NCBI GenBank assembly: GCA_035439485.1
Contig: DAORKI010000112.1
Location: 1 to 11,475, forward strand
Origin: CAIKXD01 sp035439485
GTDB taxonomy: Bacteria > Bacteroidota > Bacteroidia > UBA4408
Reading direction: 5' to 3'
Length of the DNA: 11,475 nucleotides
Under the pieces are notes generated by a model. That model was not told the DNA's origin, did no database searches, and worked only from the letters and a program-made list of their open reading frames with translations. The position numbers and the translations under genes are program-made. Shown piece by piece: positions 6,403-11,475 of the stretch. Numbering within the stretch: position 1 is the stretch's first letter; every line of letters starts with the position of its first letter.

Positions 6403-6435
6403 CGTTTTTAAATCGTTTTAAACACGTTTTAAACG
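6403..6435. repeat. Three tandem 11-bp CGTTTTAAAC-type units
   Basis: Three consecutive units (CGTTTTTAAAT, CGTTTTAAACA, CGTTTTAAACG) are spaced at exactly 11 bp, close to one helical turn. The last two are identical over ten bases, and each of those is nearly self-complementary (CGTTT / AAACG). They lie between the end of the gp36-like gene and the start of the portal gene. Helical phasing suggests a protein-binding array or an intrinsically curved AT tract. Confidence 0.55.
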
Positions 6436-6444
6436 AGGTTTTAT

Positions 6445-6870
6445 TTAGTAGTCGCTGTTGAACTTTGGTAAACTTCCAAATCTGCTCACATTTTTGGGTA
6501 CATTGCTATCACCTTCTAAAATGGGTAAACTGGTTTCCACTTCACCGCTGGCAACATCTTTTAACCACTTCATGGCCATCTCGTTATTATCAGTTCGGGT
6601 TTTAGGTATCGCGTCAGGGTCAACGCCATTGTGAAGCATGTAAACCGTTAAGTGTAAAAGCATGAGTATAACGCTTTTGTTTCTATCAACACCTGTTTTG
6701 TTCCATACGTTAGCGCAGTCAATATTCCTTTTTCGGAAATATCCATCCATTACACTCATGGCTACCTCCTCAGCATCAGCTTGCGCGGATGGTTCTAATT
6801 CATCAAGTAACAGCTGGAGGTTTCTTGTTTTGATTACTAGACTGTAATCAGCACTTACTAAAAAACTCAT
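6445..6870 (-). CDS. Mu gp36-like (DUF1320-type) head-tail connector protein
   Basis: A 141-residue protein resembling the Mu gp36 / DUF1320 group, small connector-type proteins of the phage neck. The N-terminal acidic helical region contains AEEVAMSVMDGYFRKRNID (33-51), equivalent to the family's 'A..e..gYL..Ryd' stretch. A long helix, SVILMLLHLTVYMLHNGVDP (66-85), matches the 'hl..Yhlh' region, and the protein ends in RFGSLPKFNSDY (130-141), like the family's terminal 'FGs..k..n.y'. Its start overlaps the previous stop by four bases, so translation is coupled. In Mu this gene sits after the capsid gene; here it precedes the portal. The assignment is by motif pattern. Confidence 0.7.
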   Translation of the reverse strand: MSFLVSADYSLVIKTRNLQLLLDELEPSAQADAEEVAMSVMDGYFRKRNIDCANVWNKTGVDRNKSVILMLLHLTVYMLHNGVDPDAIPKTRTDNNEMAMKWLKDVASGEVETSLPILEGDSNVPKNVSRFGSLPKFNSDY

Positions 6871-7382
6871 TTCTTTGAAAGTATTTTAGATTTATAAACT
6901 ATGAAACCACCAGTGCCAATAACTGCGATGGGAATACCTATTTTGAAAATAAAGTGCTTGCGCTTCTGGGTAATAGCAACATTGCCAGTATTGTCAATTT
7001 CGAGAGATTTTAAGTCTCCTGCTTTGTAGCTATTTGAATATACATAGCCTTTGGGTGTAATTTTATCTACCACCAATTTGGCTGGGCGAAACAATCCACC
7101 CTTTTCATAATAAGTATGAATAACTATATCAGTATCCTCAACTGCCTTTCTTAAATTGGTATCAGGCTTGTAAACTGTTACTTTTACTGGCTTTTCAATA
7201 TATACCTTTTTGATCACTTCTTGTTTATAATACCTGTTTTTGTAAACAGTATCAGTTTTACCAGTGGCATTGTGAAGCTCGTGTTTAAGCTCGTTAATTT
7301 TATTGCATTGCCATTCAATGCCAATTATTAATATAATGCCAACAAGCACTATACTGAGCTGAAGAATTGTTTTAATTTTCAT
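6867..7382 (-). CDS. Two-TM envelope protein next to endolysin, possible lysis protein
   Basis: A 171-residue protein with an N-terminal TM helix (about residues 5-22, ILQLSIVLVGIILIIGIEW). A short heptad-like helix follows (about 24-38, CNKINELKHELHNAT), then a periplasmic strand-rich region (about 45-140: KTDTVYKNRYYKQEVIKK...), and a second TM helix (about 146-163, FKIGIPIAVIGTGGFIVYKS) with a Lys-rich end. It follows the amidase gene in transcription order (60-base gap) and is coupled to the gp36-like gene by an ATGA overlap. An N-terminal TM plus a coiled periplasmic stem resembles inner-membrane spanins; the second TM is unusual for that class. No separate holin is visible in the window, so this is the best lysis partner candidate. 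The function is inferred from position and topology. Confidence 0.65.
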   Translation of the reverse strand: MKIKTILQLSIVLVGIILIIGIEWQCNKINELKHELHNATGKTDTVYKNRYYKQEVIKKVYIEKPVKVTVYKPDTNLRKAVEDTDIVIHTYYEKGGLFRPAKLVVDKITPKGYVYSNSYKAGDLKSLEIDNTGNVAITQKRKHFIFKIGIPIAVIGTGGFIVYKSKILSKK

Positions 7383-7442
7383 TTTAAAAAGGTTTAATGA
7401 TTATTAATTTCGATTATTATTTTTTGCTTTAGTTAGAATAGC

Positions 7443-7886
7443 CTATAAACTACTATACTCTTTTATTGCTTCAAAACAAGGACAAACCTTAACCCACTCA
7501 AATGAATCAACTTTGCCATTATGGTTTGTATCAGGACTTAAATCCCTATGTCCTAAAATATTTGCTAAAGGGAATTTTGCTTTTAATTCCTTAAGGATTA
7601 AAAGCAGTTGACGCTTTTGTGCCTCAGTACGTGTGTCCATTGGTTTACCAAGTTTGTCAATTCCACCCATATAGCTTACATGAATGCTATTTGCATTATG
7701 GCCAGCCACTCCATTTGCAATATTTTCAAGTGGTGTAATGTCATGTCTTTGACCAGCTCCGTCCACAACAATATGATAGCCGTTGTTTTTCCATCCACGA
7801 GCTTTAAATCCATTAATCAGCTGTGGGATTGTTTCTTTAGGATTGCCAGCTGTACAATGCACTACGAGGTAATTAATTTTTCTCAT
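7443..7886 (-). CDS. N-acetylmuramoyl-L-alanine amidase (Amidase_2), endolysin
   Basis: A 147-residue single-domain amidase of the T7 lysozyme/PGRP (Amidase_2) fold, which cuts the amide bond between MurNAc and L-Ala in peptidoglycan. The first zinc ligand is H10 in YLVVHCTAG. GWKNNGYHIVVDGAG (31-45) is the substrate-groove strand, NANSIHVSYMGG (64-75) is the family's 'N..sigi...G', and H113 in LGHRDLSPD is the second ligand. The third is a Cys in VKVCPCF (C135 or C137). Between them, D119-E130 reads as an EF-hand-like loop (DTNHNGKVDSFE), so calcium may stabilise it. There is no signal peptide, so release needs a holin or similar. It lies 16 bases after the large terminase gene; lysis genes inside the packaging cluster differ from Mu order. 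Confidence 0.93.
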   Translation of the reverse strand: MRKINYLVVHCTAGNPKETIPQLINGFKARGWKNNGYHIVVDGAGQRHDITPLENIANGVAGHNANSIHVSYMGGIDKLGKPMDTRTEAQKRQLLLILKELKAKFPLANILGHRDLSPDTNHNGKVDSFEWVKVCPCFEAIKEYSSL

Positions 7887-7902
7887 TTATAAAGGGTTTT
7901 GG

Positions 7903-9522
7903 TTAATAAGCATTTTTATGTGAGCGTTTTCTATGACGAACAGGGTTACTGTCGGTTCTGCCTCCTTGTTGTAATTTATTTATAGCACCTTCATCAGCGT
8001 CCATACTGTCCTTAGGTGTGCTGCAACCTTTTTCAAAAGCTAATAGATGTTCTATGGCGATTTCCATATCAGGACTATGGCGTTCAGCTTCATTATAGAT
8101 AATAAAGCTACGCTCATATAATGGGCTCATGCTTTCAATTCTATCATCTTTATCAGGCTTCTTGCGATAATCTCCGTTGATAGGTAATTGGTAACCTCTG
8201 TCGTCACCTTCTACATCGAAGTCATCTAGTATTAAATCTTGCATGAAGTTGGCCTCCATGTAATATTCAATAGTTACATTTTCGGGCTTGGTATCATGCA
8301 CATCATAAAAGAACTGCACAAAAGATTTAAGTGTGCAATTGCGTACAAATGCTTTTAAAAGCCAAAGCTCACGTCCCTTTTTGCCCCAAAGCTTTGCGGC
8401 CTTAAAATCGGATGTGTTGGTGTTTTTCCATGCAGGGTCACCATACAATACTAAGCGGTCATATTCATGCAATGGTAAAGGAAGCTTCCAATGTATCCAG
8501 TTTGCTTTAAATGTTTTCCCTTCAGTAATGGGATTGCATTTATAGCTTATTTCCCAGCTTCTTAAACTGCTATCTGAACGTTTATCCTTCCAGTAAGCTT
8601 GTGTATATTTATCGTCCCAGGTGGGGTTAAATTCTTCATCACAGGCAGTTACTCTAAAGTGTATCCAATTGCCTTTTTTCTGAAATTCGTATGCATTGGA
8701 TTTTACATGAGTAGGGTACTTAACATCATTATCAGCGCATAAGGTTTTAAATAATTTAGTGGTGTAAGCCTTTGCACCTGCTAACTTTTCATTGATAGCT
8801 GATGCCACTAATGATACTTTTGATTTTAAGTTGTTTACAATTAATAAACGCTCGTAGCCAATATCAAAACAACCTGCTAAATCATCGTTAATCCAATCCC
8901 AACGCTCCTTTACCCTTATTGGGTTTTTACCTAGTTTTGAATCATCGCAGTCATCAATAACAGCGTAATCAATACGGTTTTCATCAAAGCGCATACCGCT
9001 TGGGTCTTGACCAATTCCTATGGCGTAGAATGCTATACCATCTTTAGTAACAAATTCGCCATCCTCCCAATTACCGAAACTGAATTGCTCACCAAAATCA
9101 TTGATAAATCTTTTGTTTCGCATGAGCTGACCTTGCAAAGAACCAAGTAAACGCTTCGCTTTTTTTTCTGTTTGGCCAACCAGTAACATGGCTTTTAATT
9201 GACCGTTTACCATTAGCCAAAGAGGTATCCCCATAGTGGCGTGAGTACTTTTTGCCGAACCCCTGAACCAGTTTAAAACTGCTTTAAAAACCATTGATTT
9301 TAAAAGCATATTGGCTATAAGCACATGAAACCAAGCAGTTTTACTTTTTGCGAATTTTGGAAAGTAATATTCAAAAAAGAACCTGTAATCTTTTAAGGCA
9401 TGTTTGATGCGCTTTTGTTTATCGGCCTCCGTTTCATCAGGTATAAATGAAGTTTCATTCTCTACCTGTTTAAGGTAGGAATCAAAATCTTTCCACTTAC
9501 TTTCATGCTTATTAACTGCCAT
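7903..9522 (-). CDS. Terminase large subunit (Mu gp28-like)
   Basis: A 539-residue packaging motor and nuclease. The N-terminal ATPase contains a Walker A-like WFRGSAKST (85-93, with K91) and AMLLVGQTEKKA (111-122). A GIGQDPSGMRFDENRIDYAVIDDCDD block (169-194) holds the Walker B aspartates D190/D191. The C-terminal RNase H-like nuclease starts at RLVLYGDPAWKNTNTSDFKA (356-375), with likely metal ligands D362 and D372, and continues to a second acidic region around the DDFDVEGDDRGY stretch. The size is normal for the family. It follows the small terminase gene with a single base between stop and start. It cuts and pumps DNA into the prohead through the portal encoded downstream. Confidence 0.93.
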   Translation of the reverse strand: MAVNKHESKWKDFDSYLKQVENETSFIPDETEADKQKRIKHALKDYRFFFEYYFPKFAKSKTAWFHVLIANMLLKSMVFKAVLNWFRGSAKSTHATMGIPLWLMVNGQLKAMLLVGQTEKKAKRLLGSLQGQLMRNKRFINDFGEQFSFGNWEDGEFVTKDGIAFYAIGIGQDPSGMRFDENRIDYAVIDDCDDSKLGKNPIRVKERWDWINDDLAGCFDIGYERLLIVNNLKSKVSLVASAINEKLAGAKAYTTKLFKTLCADNDVKYPTHVKSNAYEFQKKGNWIHFRVTACDEEFNPTWDDKYTQAYWKDKRSDSSLRSWEISYKCNPITEGKTFKANWIHWKLPLPLHEYDRLVLYGDPAWKNTNTSDFKAAKLWGKKGRELWLLKAFVRNCTLKSFVQFFYDVHDTKPENVTIEYYMEANFMQDLILDDFDVEGDDRGYQLPINGDYRKKPDKDDRIESMSPLYERSFIIYNEAERHSPDMEIAIEHLLAFEKGCSTPKDSMDADEGAINKLQQGGRTDSNPVRHRKRSHKNAY

Positions 9523-9523
9523 T

Positions 9524-9973
9524 TTACTGAGGGTTTAACTTGCGTAAAACATAGCTTCTTTGATGTGGTACTAAACGTTTTACCAGTTCAAAATCAACTG
9601 CTTTTAAATCATTATTAAAATCCATAAATACATCCATGATTTGAGATGGCGAAACGTTCTTACTTAGTTTCTCAATGCTGCTGGCAAGCTTGGCCAGCAT
9701 ATCGCATTCCTTGCTATCTAATGGACGTTTTGCAAGTTTGGCGGCATCAATAATAGTTTGCGATTGCTCGTAATAGTTATTGATAAGGTTTTGAGATTTA
9801 AGATTATCAACCCTGCGCTGAGCGTCCCAGTTATCTTCTGTTCGCCATTTGCTAATAGTAACTGTAGACACTTCTAAATCGCGTGATATTTCATCACCGT
9901 CCATTTTCCATTGTATAAACATCATGCCCGCCATGTCGCGCTTTGGATGTCTCTTATAATTCTTTTTAGCCAT
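9524..9973 (-). CDS. Terminase small subunit (Mu gp27-like), DNA binding
   Basis: A 149-residue protein and the first gene of the minus-strand late operon. After a very basic start (MAKKNYKRHPKRD) comes a helix-turn-helix at about residues 15-45, ending DEISRDLEVSTVTISKWRTEDNWD (27-50), the typical arrangement of phage small terminases. A helical oligomerisation region follows (about 60-130), including the 'KLASSIEKLSKN' stretch. It recognises the packaging site and loads the large subunit, whose gene begins one base after this stop. The start is the ATG at 9973, the first in the frame after the divergent control region. Confidence 0.85.
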   Translation of the reverse strand: MAKKNYKRHPKRDMAGMMFIQWKMDGDEISRDLEVSTVTISKWRTEDNWDAQRRVDNLKSQNLINNYYEQSQTIIDAAKLAKRPLDSKECDMLAKLASSIEKLSKNVSPSQIMDVFMDFNNDLKAVDFELVKRLVPHQRSYVLRKLNPQ

Positions 9974-9986
9974 GCTACAAATGTGA

Positions 9987-10008
9987 TTTAATGCGGCTTA
10001 ACATTAAA
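9987..10008. repeat. Inverted repeat in small-terminase leader
   Basis: TTTAATG (9987-9993) and CATTAAA (10002-10008) form a seven-base-pair inverted repeat around an eight-base spacer, 14 bases upstream of the small-terminase start on the minus strand. It could fold in the leader RNA or be a binding site; it is AT-rich and could be chance. Confidence 0.3.
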
Positions 10009-10016
10009 ATCCAATA

Positions 10017-10071
10017 TTCAGTCCGTGTAAAAATTTTTGCACGGACTGCAAAAATTTTTGCAGTGACTGAA
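10017..10071. promoter_or_regulatory. Nested palindromes, candidate operator for divergent late operons
   Basis: A 30-bp palindrome (10019-10048) has arms CAGTCCGTG and CACGGACTG around a central AAAAATTTTT, with only one T-G position off. It overlaps by four bases a perfect 20-bp palindrome (10045-10064), ACTGCAAAAATTTTTGCAGT. The unit AAAAATTTTTGCA-nnG-ACTG occurs twice (10029-10048 and 10050-10069), exactly 21 bp apart, about two helical turns. An outer TTCAGTC (10017-10023) / GACTGAA (10065-10071) pair encloses the whole. No T-run follows, so this is not a terminator. Its place midway between two divergent late operons suggests paired dimer binding by a repressor or Mu C-like late activator. 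Confidence 0.65.
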
Positions 10072-10077
10072 ATCAAA
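10049..10077 (-). promoter_or_regulatory. Candidate minus-strand late promoter
   Basis: On the minus strand, TTTG (10077-10074), a 17-base spacer and AATTTTTG (10056-10049) match the Bacteroidota promoter except for the first base of the -7 box. The -7 box lies inside the second palindrome, so a protein bound there would compete with or recruit RNA polymerase. The predicted leader to the small-terminase ATG is about 70 bases. Confidence 0.35.
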
Positions 10078-10078
10078 A

Positions 10079-10109
10079 TTGGCATTCAACTCAAATGAAA
10101 TGATGTTTG
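10079..10109 (+). promoter_or_regulatory. Candidate plus-strand late promoter
   Basis: TTG (10079-10081), a 20-base spacer and GATGTTTG (10102-10109) match the Bacteroidota consensus except for the first base of the -7 box, giving a leader of about 25 bases to the ATG at 10138. A GTTTG/CAAAC inverted repeat (10105-10121) covers the -7 box, and TTTGCAGTG here (10106-10114) repeats a segment of the second palindrome (10057-10065). Confidence 0.35.
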
Positions 10110-10137
10110 CAGTGTTCAAACGAAAAAAAATAAACGA

Positions 10138-11112
10138 ATGCCGGGTATCGAATTCATTATATCAGATGAAAGCTTAAACAGGAATGGTTACAGAGTTCTA
10201 AACTCTGCTTTGAATTTTGATTCCTTTAATAAAAACCCTGTCATGCTATTTAATCATGTACGCTCTGGTGATGGTTATAAAGGCCCAATAGGTAGATGGG
10301 AAAATGTTAGGCTTACTGAAAAAGGTTGGATTGCTGAAGCTGTATTTGATGAAAACGACAAGTTTGCAATGTCTATTAAAAAGAAGGTTGAAGGCGGATT
10401 CTTAAAAGCTTCATCTATACATATTGCAGATGAAGACTTGGAAGTAAGTACAGATACCGAATTGATGCTCCCCGGGCAATGGTTGCCAACAGTTACTAAA
10501 GCAGGTGTACTTGAAATAAGTATTTGTGACATACCAGCTAATACATCAGCTTTTCTTTTGTTTAACAAGGAAGGAAAACCAGTTGATTTTACCAACAAAA
10601 AAAACGCTCTCAATTATTTACTCTCTTTTTCTAAAAACCCAAATAAAAATCCAAAAATGGAACTAAAATTAAAAGCAAAAACAATTCAAACTTTAAGTTT
10701 GGGTGAATCTCCAACAGCAGAACAAATTGATGAGGCTGTGGATAAATTACAAACTCAATTAAGCCAAGCGAATAAAAAGTATAATGACCTCGTGGCTGAA
10801 CAAAAAGCAATTACCGACAAGCGCAAAAAGAAATTATTAGATACTGCTTTGGCCGCTGGTAAATTTAAAGCTGAGGAGCGTTCAACTTTTGAAACACTTG
10901 ATTATGATGTTCTAAAATTAACATTGGAAAAGATACCGGGTGTTACACTTCCGGCCAATGCCATTAATAATGGAAGTGGTAAAAAATCAGAAATAGCCAA
11001 TGACCGTGCAGATTGGACTTTAAATAAATGGATGAAATCCGATTATAAAGGTTTAATGGAGTTAAAGGCAAATGATGCTGATGCCTACGCAGAAATTGTA
11101 AAGCGTAAGTAG
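10138..11112 (+). CDS. Prohead protease fused to scaffold domain
   Basis: A 324-residue protein. Residues about 1-145 resemble the HK97-type prohead protease fold (U35 group). The start is IEFIISDESLNRNGYRVL, then NKNPVMLFNH with the likely catalytic H40 (31-40), PIGRWENVRLTEKG (50-63), VEGGFLKASSIHI with the likely catalytic Ser at S92/S93 (84-96), and VLEISICDIPANTSAF (124-139) with a conserved acidic residue. Residues about 175-250 are Lys/Glu/Gln-rich and coiled (TAEQIDEAVDKLQTQLSQANKKY), typical of a scaffold, and the C-terminus (about 285-324) is polar. The enzyme matures the prohead and removes scaffold. In Mu, protease (I) and scaffold (Z) share a frame with an internal start; the same seems likely here. 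It is the first gene of the plus-strand operon. Confidence 0.8.
   Translation: MPGIEFIISDESLNRNGYRVLNSALNFDSFNKNPVMLFNHVRSGDGYKGPIGRWENVRLTEKGWIAEAVFDENDKFAMSIKKKVEGGFLKASSIHIADEDLEVSTDTELMLPGQWLPTVTKAGVLEISICDIPANTSAFLLFNKEGKPVDFTNKKNALNYLLSFSKNPNKNPKMELKLKAKTIQTLSLGESPTAEQIDEAVDKLQTQLSQANKKYNDLVAEQKAITDKRKKKLLDTALAAGKFKAEERSTFETLDYDVLKLTLEKIPGVTLPANAINNGSGKKSEIANDRADWTLNKWMKSDYKGLMELKANDADAYAEIVKRK
10657..11112 (+). other. Possible internal start giving a separate scaffold protein
   Basis: An in-frame ATG at 10657 (residue 174 of the protease) follows a strongly A-rich stretch (aaaacccaaataaaaatcc), the kind of leader that initiates translation in Bacteroidota. It begins exactly where the protease region ends and the scaffold-like sequence starts (MELKLKAKTIQTLSLGE). 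A 151-residue scaffold would result, parallel to the nested I/Z genes of Mu. The A-rich context alone is not proof of initiation. Confidence 0.4.
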
Positions 11113-11172
11113 TTAACCCATTCAAGTCATCAAGTAATTAAAATAAATATTTCACCTTTTTATACTTAAAAA

Positions 11173-11475
11173 ATGTCAACAATTAAATATCCAATGGGAG
11201 CGGCAGACCAACAAAGCAAAGCTTATGCCGCAGTAATAGCAGCCACAATAACCAATCATTTAACAGCCTTAGTAATTGCGCAAATGACAGGCGCAGCTAC
11301 TTTAAACTTAACCGTTGACGCTCAGATGAAAGTTGGTGCTGAAGTTAATATAGAAGTAAGTGCAGATGGCACAAATCGCGCTTTTACACCCGGTTCAGGT
11401 ATGACAGGTAACGCTGTTACTATCACCGCAAGTAAAAATATGCTTTTGTGCTATTACTGGAATGGTACTGCCTTT
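11173..11475 (+). CDS. Small structural protein, possibly capsid decoration (partial at window end)
   Basis: The frame opens at an ATG (MSTIKYPMGAADQQSKAYAA...) after an A-rich leader 60 bases past the protease/scaffold stop and stays open for 101 codons to the window edge, so the 3' end is missing. After an Ala/Thr-rich N-terminal helix (about 10-40), the sequence becomes beta-rich and Gly/Thr/Val-rich (LNLTVDAQMKVGAEVNIEVS; then TPGSGMTGNAVTITAS and MLLCYYWNGTAF). The gene between protease/scaffold and major capsid in phages often encodes a decoration or stabilisation protein, and this composition fits. No diagnostic motif was recognised; it could be another minor virion protein. Confidence 0.6.
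   Translation, partial: MSTIKYPMGAADQQSKAYAAVIAATITNHLTALVIAQMTGAATLNLTVDAQMKVGAEVNIEVSADGTNRAFTPGSGMTGNAVTITASKNMLLCYYWNGTAF

Noticed and set aside
9978..9985. CACATTTG on the minus strand as a -7 box for the small terminase
   Set aside because: It would place the transcription start on the ATG and the nearest TTG is about 25 bases away; the 10049-10077 pair fits better.
10017..10071. CRISPR-like or terminator reading of the repeated palindromes
   Set aside because: Only two units with no spacers, and no U-tract after the stems; an operator fits better.
10275..10613. Minus-strand 112-residue frame
   Set aside because: Antisense to the prohead protease, whose motifs are clear; Ser/Pro-rich shadow translation.

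Overview
The window is most simply read as the left part of a Mu-like (transposable-phage type) prophage in a member of the Bacteroidota. Two lines of evidence agree. The head and packaging genes match the Mu late set: gp27/gp28-type terminase, DUF935 portal, MuF, gpG and gp36-like proteins. A secreted cargo protein carries the C-terminal sorting domain of the type IX secretion system (T9SS), which is confined to Bacteroidota and typical of the Flavobacteriia, Cytophagia and Chitinophagia. Promoter-like boxes of the Bacteroidota type (TTTG / TAnnTTTG) fit this. All family assignments come from reading the translated sequence; no database search was run.

Layout. Positions 1-640 hold two small plus-strand membrane-protein genes with a visibly higher G+C content than the rest; they may be host flank. 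An AT-rich gap follows, then three tightly packed small plus-strand genes (753-1407), the last with a helix-turn-helix, closed by a terminator. Next is a stand-alone unit with its own promoter and terminator that encodes a T9SS-secreted protein (1509-2234), a typical phage 'moron' arrangement. From 9973 back to 2284 a long minus-strand late operon encodes, in transcription order, small terminase, large terminase, amidase endolysin, a two-TM envelope protein, a gp36-like protein, portal, MuF head protein, gpG-like protein and a probable tail-terminator-like protein. At 9974-10137 lies a divergent control region with nested palindromes, and from 10138 rightwards a plus-strand operon begins with the prohead protease/scaffold and a small structural protein cut by the window edge.

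Main points of interest. (1) The MuF protein (3640-5019) has a C-terminal domain with the hallmarks of an R-S-E class ADP-ribosyltransferase (R366, S395-x-S397, E429-x-E431), so it looks like a capsid-associated, probably injected toxin or effector. (2) A 56-residue gene on the opposite strand (3473-3643) with a near-perfect Bacteroidota promoter converges tail-to-tail on the toxin-coding 3' end. It could be expressed in the lysogen while the late operon is silent, which would suit an immunity or antitoxin role (inference). (3) Two overlapping palindromes with AAAAATTTTT cores, repeated at 21 bp, sit between the divergent late operons and look like an operator for coordinated late control. (4) The moron exporting a T9SS protein suggests lysogenic conversion of the host surface or secretome.
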